Assembly (NCBI GenBank): GCA_964581355.1
Contig: CAZOOA010000039.1
Location: 1 to 25,525, forward strand
DNA: 25,525 nucleotides
Direction of reading: 5' to 3'
Source of the DNA: CAZOOA01 sp964581355
Lineage (GTDB): Bacteria > Bacillota > Dethiobacteria > DTU022 > UBA8154
Made by a program: the position numbers and the translations under genes. The notes beneath the pieces were generated by a model that was not told the DNA's origin, searched no databases, and saw only the letters and a program-made list of their open reading frames with translations. The stretch's first letter is position 1. The number at the start of each line of letters is the position of its first letter. Positions 7,638-14,161 of this stretch are shown here, one piece after another.

Positions 7638-7842
7638 CGTTAAAAAAACAACCCGTAGCAAAGAATACTTTCCCAGCCACCATAAAGAAAAACCGGAGCC
7701 ACCAGGAAACCGGTGGGATATCCGGCACCCGCCAGTTTTACCGCAGCTTCAACCCGGCGGGCGACAGCAGGGACTCCCTGATCATAACTAAGAGCCGGGT
7801 TTAAAGCATTGATGTTAAACATATATGCGCTTTGCGCATTAA
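7628..7842. repeat. imperfect direct repeats flanking the splB-like remnant
   Basis: ATGCGTTTTGCGTTAA at 7628-7643 and ATGCGCTTTGCGCATTAA at 7825-7842 share the pattern ATGCG-Y-TTTGCG-(CA)-TTAA. They bracket the remnant at 7640-7822. The right copy is also a small hairpin (ATGCGC-TTT-GCGCAT) directly after the stop codon of the transporter gene. They could be deletion endpoints or a short mobile footprint. Confidence 0.45.
7640..7822 (-). pseudogene. splB: remnant of a spore photoproduct lyase-like gene
   Basis: An open stretch of about 60 codons encodes a segment with FNINALNP, then RRVEAAVKLAGAGYPTGF and LVAPVFLYGGWE. This matches, from memory, the internal part of spore photoproduct lyase (SLNP..., R-EAA-K-A-AGYPVGF-IAPI-GW). 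SplB is a radical-SAM enzyme that repairs the UV spore photoproduct. The N-terminal cysteine-cluster part and the C-terminal part are absent: after GGWE the frame runs into unrelated residues and a TAA at 7640. No ribosome-binding site precedes the ATG at 7820-7822. It is best read as a deletion-scarred fragment. A small intact protein with this fold is unlikely. The assignment rests on motif memory only. Confidence 0.55.
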
Positions 7843-9243
7843 CTACTTTACCAAGACTGTCTCCAGCAAAGGCCACCAGAAGCGGGCCACCAGGGCCAGC
7901 ACCAGGATGCTGGCCAGTGTCAAAGGGACTCCGGCCTTGATAAAATCCAGGGCACTCAATTCCCCGGTGCCGTAAACAATCACCCCCGGCATAGTCTGAA
8001 TAACCAGGATAAATCCCAAAAGACTGGAAGCCCCGGTAATTAAAACCCAGTAGAGGGGATCAATGCCCAGCCCCGTTCCCAACTCCAGCACCATGGGGAC
8101 CATTATTATAATCAGGGTGGCTACGTTCCCGATAAAGAGATGGTAAAATTGCACCAGGCTGCTCATCAAGATAAAACCCAGCACGGAAAAAGCAAAAACC
8201 GCCGGCAAAATACTATCAGGGAATAAGGTGGTGGCCAGGTAACCAGCTGCCCCGGTATTGATGAAAACCATGCCCATGGAAAGATTGGTCCCGATCATCA
8301 GCACGTTCTCCCAGCTGATCTTCAGCAGCCTGTCCCAGGCAATAAAGCCCACACCCGGCAGAGCCATCAAAATTACAGCCAGCATGGCCGGGACAAAAGC
8401 AGGCCAACCGTGGATAAAGTCCGTCATCCAAAGCACAACAGTAAGGAACAAGATAGCCATCAACCGTTTTTCTCCTGGAGTAAGAGGACCAAAGGATTTG
8501 AGCTGCTGTTCCAGGTAGTCAACTCGCTCTCCAGGACGTCCACCATCACCAGCAGGAAAAGCCCAGGACAAAATGACCCAGGCACAAGGGATCAGGGCCA
8601 GGCTCACCGGGGCAAAATAGGCCAGCCACCGGGTATAGTTCAGCTCATAGGAAAGGTTGGCAGAAATTAAATCCGCCGTAATTACGTTTCCAAGAGCTCC
8701 CGGCAGCACAGCCAACCCGGTAATATGCGTACCGTAGGCCAACCCCAGGAGCAGCATTTTATGTACGCGGGGATGGCTTCCTGTTGCAACCATATTTTTC
8801 CCCAAGGTATAGGTAATGGGAAGGAGCAAAGTAGCTTTTACAGCTGTTGCAGGCACAAAAAAAGCCAAAAGCTGCAGCGTCAACAACAGGGCCATCAGGC
8901 TTCCCTTAGGAGAAGCGCCAAACCAGAGAATAATGCGGTATGCCGCCCTTTCGCCCAGGGTCGTATGACTGATTCCCTTGGCCATCATCAACCCGGATAA
9001 AATTAAAAAGGTGGCACCGGAGCTAAAACCGCTTAAAACCACTTCTGATGAAGCCGTACCGGTAACCATCAGTCCAAAAATAATTAGCAGGCAAGTCAGG
9101 GACAAGGGGAAAGGTTCCAGCACCCAGAGCAGCACCCCGGCAATAATCACCGCCAGGGCTGCCCCCATCTCCTGGCCCAGGGCAGGAACCCCGAACCGGT
9201 AAAGCAGCAGAAAACAGGCAAAAGAGAGGGCCGCTCCGATCAC
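7843..9243 (-). CDS. divergent DASS/SLC13-type anion permease
   Basis: A polytopic membrane protein of 466 residues with about 11-12 hydrophobic helices, resembling the divalent-anion:Na+ symporter superfamily (WVLEPFPLSLTCLL near residue 40 parallels the family WWxTEAIPLxxT segment). The two SNT motifs that bind carboxylate and Na+ in classic members are absent. The corresponding hairpin positions read PATA and GNVAT, so substrate and coupling ion are uncertain. The annotated GTG at 9241-9243 lacks a ribosome-binding site. The frame remains open upstream, and a plausible AGGAG at 9299-9303 is followed after 10 bases by ATC GAC AAG, where an ATG would be expected. The start may therefore be mutated or non-canonical. 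Gene remnants flank it on both sides. Confidence 0.8.
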   Translation of the reverse strand: MIGAALSFACFLLLYRFGVPALGQEMGAALAVIIAGVLLWVLEPFPLSLTCLLIIFGLMVTGTASSEVVLSGFSSGATFLILSGLMMAKGISHTTLGERAAYRIILWFGASPKGSLMALLLTLQLLAFFVPATAVKATLLLPITYTLGKNMVATGSHPRVHKMLLLGLAYGTHITGLAVLPGALGNVITADLISANLSYELNYTRWLAYFAPVSLALIPCAWVILSWAFPAGDGGRPGERVDYLEQQLKSFGPLTPGEKRLMAILFLTVVLWMTDFIHGWPAFVPAMLAVILMALPGVGFIAWDRLLKISWENVLMIGTNLSMGMVFINTGAAGYLATTLFPDSILPAVFAFSVLGFILMSSLVQFYHLFIGNVATLIIIMVPMVLELGTGLGIDPLYWVLITGASSLLGFILVIQTMPGVIVYGTGELSALDFIKAGVPLTLASILVLALVARFWWPLLETVLVK

Positions 9244-9275
9244 TTGTTTTTTAGTGACAGAATTCAGCGTTCCAT

Positions 9276-9497
9276 TTAACTTGTCGATAAAGTCAACACT
9301 CCTGGATTAAGCTTTTGAAATATGAACTTGACTGTACAGTTCAATGCCTTCCTTGTCTGCCAGGCAAAAAAGGCCATGACATGTATCCCGCCTGCTGCCG
9401 CACAGTGCAGGGCATGACCAAAAGCAGGATCCGTCGCATCGTTAGATGCAAAAGAATCTGCATCCTGGCGCTGTACCACAAAAATTGCCGTGTGAGC
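9276..9497 (-). pseudogene. sfsA: 3' remnant of sfsA (sugar fermentation stimulation protein family)
   Basis: About 70 codons match the C-terminal part of SfsA proteins: AIFVVQRQDADSFASNDA followed by DPAFGHAL, then AAAGGIHVMAF. The family pattern, as I recall it, is A-IFFVVQR...F-PND--DP-FG-AL--A---GV-V-A. An in-frame TAG at 9498-9500 immediately precedes it, one Phe of the IFFVVQR motif is missing, and the N-terminal DNA/nucleotide-binding part with its VKNVT motif is not found in an orderly form upstream. The tail past residue 45 is degenerate. It overlaps the possible extended N-terminus of the neighbouring permease. Confidence 0.6.
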
Positions 9498-9499
9498 CT

Positions 9500-9749
9500 A
9501 CATTTGGGCAGGGGCCCATCTCAGGATGCAATGATATATTATAATGAGAACAGCAGGAGCCGGTAGTGCAAGTGGTCCGGCGCCAAAAATGTCGTCCAGC
9601 AGGACTTAACCAGAACTAAAATCCGGGCAAGCACACCAACCGAGACCGCCCAGAAAAAGTAATAGAAGGTTACGTTTTGCAGGATTACCCAGGTCACCCG
9701 GGCAACCGAACCACAACACGGTTTTTCCAGAGCAGCCTGCCATATCCAG
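9500..9749 (-). pseudogene. unidentified hydrophobic remnant, apparently frameshifted
   Basis: One minus-strand frame encodes a hydrophobic run (WVILQNVTFYYFFWAVSVGV then LARILVLVK) up to about 9600. The coding-like signal then seems to continue in another frame (LLDDIFGAGPLALPAPAVLI) to a TAG at 9498-9500, which the sfsA-like segment follows in the same frame. This looks like a decayed membrane-protein gene with a small indel. I cannot name a family, and random hydrophobic reading is not excluded. Confidence 0.3.
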
Positions 9750-10718
9750 CTATTCAGCCTGCTGTTCATGTTTCTGCTGCTCTCGTTTCTTCCGTTTACG
9801 CTCTCTCCTTAGGGCAATAAGCTTCCACCCGCCAAATGCCAAACCACCCAGGGGAATAAGAATAGGCAGGGAACCGACAAACCAGATGAAAAAACCTGAA
9901 ACACCCTGCACCAACCGGTTGGTATTTAAGATTAAAAGATTCCCCAGCTGCTCCCAGGAACCCCCTCCATCAGCCACAGCCTGCGTCCTGGGATCCCGCT
10001 CCCGCAAGCTGACATGGATGGTGGAGTAACGAACCCGTTCCTGTAAATATTTGAAGTCACCCTGCATGGATTCCAGCTCTCCCCGGATCCGGGACAGCTC
10101 ATTTTCCACCTTTAACACGTCTTCAACGTTATCAGCCTGCTCCAGCAGCTCCCGCATACGCTGTTCCTGTACTTCCAGGTTGGCAATTCGCGCTTCCATG
10201 TCGATATACTGGCGGGTGACATCATCGGTATCAAACTGTTCATTCAAGATTCTCCCCAACTGCTTAATGGTTTCCATGGCCTGATCGAAGCGTTCTTCGG
10301 GAATACGCAGGGTTATATTTCCAGAACGGCGGTCCTCGGAAATGGTATGAATATCCAGTGCCGATACGTATCCCTCCATCCTATCCGTTTCCGCCTGAAT
10401 CTGCTCCACGGCCTCATCGATATCCTGGATCTCCAGGGTCAGCCTGGCATTGCGGATGATATAACGACGCCCTTCCGCTGCTTCAACTTCACCCCGGCGG
10501 CGGGCAGCTGAATCATCGACGTCTTCATCCGGCACCGCTTCAGGCGCCGTGGCCGGAGCTTCTTCATAGCTCTCTTCAACAGCGCGAAAATCCGGTTCCA
10601 CCGCCGCACAGCCACTTAGAAAAACAGCCAGCAACCCCAAAATTGCCACTATACCCAGCCAACGTTGACTTTTTCCTTTTTTTCCCTTCATAAGTTTAAC
10701 GCTTTTGTTATTTTTCAT
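9750..10718 (-). CDS. DUF4349 lipoprotein
   Basis: An exported lipoprotein of 322 residues. The signal peptide has a basic start, a hydrophobic core (residues 20-34) and the lipobox LSGC with the lipidated C37. An acidic linker (40-75) is followed by the DUF4349 region (about 85-300): strands around IIRNARLTLEI, then a long charged coiled coil (about 165-235) and a C-terminal membrane helix (about 275-298). A basic tail rich in Arg, Lys and Gln ends the protein. It would be tethered at both ends to the outer face of the membrane. Function is unknown in the family. The start is the ATG at 10716-10718 with only a weak GGG before it; a second ATG nine codons later is possible. A promoter region lies at 10773-10804. 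Confidence 0.9.
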   Translation of the reverse strand: MKNNKSVKLMKGKKGKSQRWLGIVAILGLLAVFLSGCAAVEPDFRAVEESYEEAPATAPEAVPDEDVDDSAARRRGEVEAAEGRRYIIRNARLTLEIQDIDEAVEQIQAETDRMEGYVSALDIHTISEDRRSGNITLRIPEERFDQAMETIKQLGRILNEQFDTDDVTRQYIDMEARIANLEVQEQRMRELLEQADNVEDVLKVENELSRIRGELESMQGDFKYLQERVRYSTIHVSLRERDPRTQAVADGGGSWEQLGNLLILNTNRLVQGVSGFFIWFVGSLPILIPLGGLAFGGWKLIALRRERKRKKREQQKHEQQAE

Positions 10719-10772
10719 TTTTTACCCGGCTTTCTTAGCCTGTGGATTTCCCCCCCTTTTTTATTTCTCTTA

Positions 10773-10804
10773 ATTATAAAACGTTTCAGCAGCGAAAAAG
10801 TTCC
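10773..10804 (-). promoter_or_regulatory. candidate promoter of the DUF4349 gene (ECF-like and/or sigma-A)
   Basis: The minus strand carries GGAAC (10800-10804), 16 bases, then CGTT (10780-10783), the layout of extracytoplasmic-function sigma promoters. TATAAT (10773-10778) follows directly but has no good TTGACA at the right distance. An envelope-stress sigma factor would suit a membrane-tethered lipoprotein. The leader to the ATG is about 55 bases. Confidence 0.35.
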
Positions 10805-10892
10805 TTTTTTTCGAAAATAAGAAAACCCTGTTACCGATTTGTTCTCTGCTATGGATTAGCTGATTCACCCCACGGGCAGGCAAAGGTTACAC

Positions 10893-11606
10893 TCAGCTTA
10901 CAATACTGGCAAACCGCAAGAATAACCCGCTGATGAGCAGAAAACCAACCAGGAGCAGCAAGATGCCGCTGATCCGACTGATTAAGGGAAGGTAACGGTT
11001 GAAGGATTTCCTTTTCTGCATAAACTTTTCCAGGAAAAGAGCAATCACCATGAAGGGGACAGCCATCCCCAGGGAGTAAGCCACAAGATAGTAGCCTGCA
11101 GATACAGGACTGCCGGTCCCCATGGCCAGCAGCAGAATGCTGGCCAGAACCGGGCCCACGCAAGGCGTCCAGCCTAATGAGAAAAGCGACCCCATGATAA
11201 AGGAGCTTAGAAATCCCGTTTTCTTGGGGACCCCACCGCTCCCTTTCAGGCTGCGCTCCAAAAAACCGATGCGGAGCAAACCCAACTGTTGCAAGCCGAA
11301 AAGTATCACCACTGTCCCGCCGATCCGGAACAATACATCGCGGTACTCCATAACCAGCCCGCCGGCCAGGCCCGCTGAAATGCCCAGCAGGATAAAAATT
11401 AGGGAGAAACCCAGGACAAAGGCCGCTGTAAAAGATACAGCCTTTCCGGTAGCCCGAATTTCTTCTTCTCCTGCATCCCTGTCGGGGAAGGCCAGGGCAC
11501 CCATAGAACCCAGGTAAGCAGGAATTAAAGGTAAAACACAAGGAGAAAAAAATGAAACCAGGCCTGCGCCAAATGCGATAGCGAGATTCAGATCAGCCGT
11601 TGCCAT
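10893..11606 (-). CDS. ccdA: CcdA-type cytochrome c biogenesis/thiol-disulfide membrane protein
   Basis: A 237-residue polytopic protein of the CcdA/short DsbD family, which carries reducing equivalents from cytoplasmic thioredoxin across the membrane for cytochrome c maturation or other extracytoplasmic thiol reduction. About six to seven membrane helices are seen. The two redox cysteines sit in their usual motifs, C23 (SFFSPCVLPLIP) and C149 (GWTPCVGPVL), in pseudo-symmetric halves. A charged cytoplasmic loop lies at residues 40-55. The ATG is preceded at nine bases by GGAGG. A promoter is proposed at 11687-11715. No thioredoxin-like extracytoplasmic partner (TlpA/ResA) is adjacent; the next gene downstream is the DUF4349 lipoprotein, 174 bases away. 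Confidence 0.93.
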   Translation of the reverse strand: MATADLNLAIAFGAGLVSFFSPCVLPLIPAYLGSMGALAFPDRDAGEEEIRATGKAVSFTAAFVLGFSLIFILLGISAGLAGGLVMEYRDVLFRIGGTVVILFGLQQLGLLRIGFLERSLKGSGGVPKKTGFLSSFIMGSLFSLGWTPCVGPVLASILLLAMGTGSPVSAGYYLVAYSLGMAVPFMVIALFLEKFMQKRKSFNRYLPLISRISGILLLLVGFLLISGLFLRFASIVS

Positions 11607-11686
11607 GCTATACCGCCTCCAAAAAGGGAACCCGGGCCTAATTCAGCCCGGAAACAGTAATAGTTCTTGTCTGTTGATATAGACTG

Positions 11687-11715
11687 ATTATAATCAAAGA
11701 CCCCGGATAAAGCAA
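11687..11715 (-). promoter_or_regulatory. candidate sigma-A promoter of ccdA
   Basis: On the minus strand TTGCTT (11710-11715), a 17-base spacer and a perfect TATAAT (11687-11692). The -10 lies in a small palindrome (GATTATAATC). The leader is about 80 bases and contains a CCGGGC/GCCCGG hairpin near 11632-11651. Confidence 0.5.
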
Positions 11716-11760
11716 CCCGTAAAATGACAAAGGTTAAGAAAAATAGTTTGCCAACCACGA

Positions 11761-11841
11761 GGAAGCAAGGGGACGGTTCTTTTGCTTCCCCTACGGTCCT
11801 TCGCTTCGCTTAGGAAGCAGGAGGACCGTCCACTTGCTTCC
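11761..11841. repeat. second GGGGACGGTTCT palindrome with GGAAGCAA/TTGCTTCC ends
   Basis: Arms of 29 bases at 11761-11789 and 11813-11841 are inverted copies matching at 25 of 29 positions; three of the four differences would be G-U pairs in RNA. Each arm is itself bounded by an inverted GGAAGCA-type repeat. Degenerate GTCCCCTTGCTTC pieces continue to about 11880. It shares the GGGGACGGTTCT core with the element at 7300-7365 and has no coding content. Confidence 0.8.
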
Positions 11842-11897
11842 TTTGTGCTTTCGTCCCCTTGCTTCGTCCCCGTGCTTCTCGTGCTTTTATGCGAGAG

Positions 11898-11944
11898 AAA
11901 AAAAGGGCGGCTTCCGGTTTTTGTACCTGCACCGGAAGCCGCCC
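11898..11944 (-). terminator. strong Rho-independent terminator of the DASS transporter gene
   Basis: GGGCGGCTTCCGGT and its exact complement (11931-11944 with 11905-11918) form a 14-bp GC-rich stem around a 12-base loop. On the minus strand it is followed by seven Ts. It lies 73 bases past the transporter stop. Confidence 0.9.
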
Positions 11945-12017
11945 TGCATCATTACGACTTTGCACACTCTTCAACACTTTCAAGAAGAGTTTCTTGCTTG
12001 TTGTGAACCTGCGATCT

Positions 12018-13766
12018 TTACATCCAGCCTTCGGGGAAGGTAAAGACATCGATACCCCAGACTGCGGGAAGCCAGAAGTAACAGAAAAGGGTGATCACGA
12101 TAATACCCAGAATATTTAACCAGACTCCGGCCTTGACCATCTGTGGTATGGTGATATATCCGCTGCCGAAGACAACGGCGTTGGGCGGTGTGGCCACAGG
12201 CAGCATAAAGGCATAGGATGCTGCTGTCGCCGCCGTAATCATCAAAGCGAAGGGGTGAATCATCATGGCGGAAGCCATAGCAGCCATAATGGGCATCATC
12301 ATGGAGGTGGTAGCCGTATTAGAGGTGATTTCCGTCAGATAGATAACCAGTGCTACCACGGCCAGCATGATTAACAGCATGGGCGCTCCTTCCAGGGCAC
12401 CCAGGCGCTCCCCAATCCAGCGGGCCAGTCCCGTTTCCTGGAAGCCGGCCGCGATGGAAAGTCCCCCACCAAAGAGCAAAAGAATACCCCAGGGAACTTT
12501 CACAGCGGTTTCCCAGTTATTTAAAAACTGGCCTTTTTTCAAATTCACAGGGATCAGGAAGGTCACAACCGCTCCCAGAATCCCGATAACTGCATCGTTC
12601 ATCAAGGGGAAAATATCTTCCAGCACAAAGGAACGCGTAATCCAGGCTACTGCCACACAAAAGAAAACAATGGCGATAGATTTTTCTTCCCTTGTAATCC
12701 TGCCTAAACCTTTAATCTCCTGGTCAATAACTTCTTTACCACCAGGTATTTCCTTCAACTTGGTCGGGTAGGCTATACGGGTCATGTATAACCAGGCGAT
12801 GATCAGGAACACCGTAGCAATGGGCAAACCATAACTGAACCACTGGGCAAAAGCAATGGTTATCCCGAACATCTCTTCTGCCACGCCTGCAAAAATGATG
12901 TTTGGTGGAGTCCCGATCAGGGTGGCAACTCCGCCGATGGAAGCGGCATAACCGATGGAAAGCATTAGACAGGTCCCGAAATTAAAGCGACCCTGACGAA
13001 CATCCACTCCTTCAACACCACGCTCTTTAACCAGAATCGCTACCTGCAAAATAACAGCCAGGCCGATGGGCATCATCATCATGGTCGTGGCCGTATTGGA
13101 AATCCACATGGAAAGAAAAGCAGTGGCCACCATAAAGCCCAGGATTAACAAGTTCGGACTTGTCCCAATGGCCTTAATGATATTCAGTGCTATTCTGCGG
13201 TGCAGGTTCCAGCGTTCCATACAGACAGCAATGGTAAAACCGCCCAGGAACAGAAACACGTTATGATTGGCATACGGCGACATTGCTTCTCCCGTATCCA
13301 GGGCGCCCGTCATGGGAAAAAGGACAACAGGCATCAAGGATGTTGCCGGGATGGGAATAGCCTCGGTAATCCACCAGCAGGCAATCCAGGCCGTAGCGGC
13401 CAAAACGCGCTGGGCTTCCACGCTCATTCCTTCCGGGGTGGGAATGAGCAGGAAGAGGATGAAAAGTATTGGACCCAGGAATAACCCGACTCTCTGGCGG
13501 GGGCCGTATTCATCCACGTCCATGCCACCTCGATCGCTGGGGTCACCTCCAGGGATGATCTCTTCCATGTCAACATCATCATTGGTTTTTTCTTCTTCCT
13601 GCTTATCTTTTTGCTTGTCTTCGTCACCACCAGGAGGGGTGCCCCCTCCACCGCCGCCGCCACTCATGGCTGCAGCGAAGTTTAACTTCATCATTTCCTT
13701 AGCCTGCCTGTGCAGGTACCAGAGATAACTCCAGAACCCTTTTACGCCTGCAGTAAGGTTGCTCAT
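12018..13766 (-). CDS. DASS/SLC13 family anion:Na+ symporter with long N-terminal extension
   Basis: A 582-residue carrier, most likely for dicarboxylates or related anions with Na+. Both family SNT motifs are intact: SNTATTMMMMP at residues 223-233 and SNTATTSMMMP at 482-492. The WWITEAIPIPATSLMP segment (131-146) is also typical. About 11-12 membrane helices begin near residue 92. The preceding extension is unusual: an aromatic-rich amphipathic stretch (11-27), a run of seven glycines (36-42) and a strongly acidic, Lys/Glu-rich linker (47-90). The ATG follows AAAGGAG by seven bases. The gene stands alone between its own candidate leader (13807-13848) and a strong terminator (11898-11944). 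Confidence 0.95.
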   Translation of the reverse strand: MSNLTAGVKGFWSYLWYLHRQAKEMMKLNFAAAMSGGGGGGGTPPGGDEDKQKDKQEEEKTNDDVDMEEIIPGGDPSDRGGMDVDEYGPRQRVGLFLGPILFILFLLIPTPEGMSVEAQRVLAATAWIACWWITEAIPIPATSLMPVVLFPMTGALDTGEAMSPYANHNVFLFLGGFTIAVCMERWNLHRRIALNIIKAIGTSPNLLILGFMVATAFLSMWISNTATTMMMMPIGLAVILQVAILVKERGVEGVDVRQGRFNFGTCLMLSIGYAASIGGVATLIGTPPNIIFAGVAEEMFGITIAFAQWFSYGLPIATVFLIIAWLYMTRIAYPTKLKEIPGGKEVIDQEIKGLGRITREEKSIAIVFFCVAVAWITRSFVLEDIFPLMNDAVIGILGAVVTFLIPVNLKKGQFLNNWETAVKVPWGILLLFGGGLSIAAGFQETGLARWIGERLGALEGAPMLLIMLAVVALVIYLTEITSNTATTSMMMPIMAAMASAMMIHPFALMITAATAASYAFMLPVATPPNAVVFGSGYITIPQMVKAGVWLNILGIIVITLFCYFWLPAVWGIDVFTFPEGWM

Positions 13767-13806
13767 GGAAACACTCCTTTAGTAAAATTTAAACAGAGCC
13801 TGATCC

Positions 13807-13848
13807 AAAAACAGGCACTTCGGATTATTAACTAAATCCATTGTGCCT
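13807..13848 (-). promoter_or_regulatory. leader hairpin upstream of the DASS transporter
   Basis: AGGCAC (13813-13818) pairs with GTGCCT (13843-13848), and inside them GGATT pairs with AATCC across a 3x3 internal loop. On the minus strand GTTTTT follows, and on the plus strand a long T-rich run follows. It lies between the candidate promoter and the ribosome-binding site and could act as an attenuator or transcript barrier. No known riboswitch is recognised. Confidence 0.3.
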
Positions 13849-13897
13849 TTTTTCCTTTTTGCCTGTACAAGCACCTTTTTACTCATTCAAGCACATT

Positions 13898-13925
13898 AAG
13901 ATAATTGCTCCAGCTTAACTTGCAA
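13898..13925 (-). promoter_or_regulatory. weak candidate promoter of the DASS transporter
   Basis: Minus-strand TTGCAA (13920-13925), 16 bases, TATCTT (13898-13903). It is the best-spaced pair seen in the 395-base gap upstream of the transporter. The rest of the gap is AT-rich without a gene. Confidence 0.3.
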
Positions 13926-14070
13926 AATTTTATATTCAAATGCGGACCCTACAAAACTTAGGTTAGAGAATTTTTTCACAAACTTCAAGGTTTCAACCAT
14001 ATTGTTAATATTGTTTTTTTTGTTCTGGCAAAAAATTGCCCCTTTTTTTGAAACAGGCAGATATTTTTAA

Positions 14071-14114
14071 TAAAAAACTTGGGTTACCCCGGCATTTTCC
14101 AGGGCAACCCAAGT
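14071..14114 (-). terminator. Rho-independent terminator after the flavoprotein/MvhD fusion gene
   Basis: ACTTGGGTTGCCC and GGGGTAACCCAAGT on the minus strand form a stem of about 13 pairs (14077-14114). TTTTTATT follows directly. It lies about 50 bases past the stop codon at 14162. Confidence 0.88.
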
Positions 14115-14161
14115 CCAAGCAACACTTTTGTTTCAAGCCTTATGTTATGAAAAAGGCCTGG

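Noticed and set aside
10849..11541. Long alternative minus-strand frame overlapping ccdA
   Set aside because: Cys/Gly/Arg-rich translation of a GC-rich membrane gene in the wrong frame; the ccdA frame has all family motifs.
11782..12119. Several plus-strand readings over the second palindrome and terminator
   Set aside because: They translate repeat and hairpin DNA, lack ribosome-binding sites and overlap the transporter 3' end.
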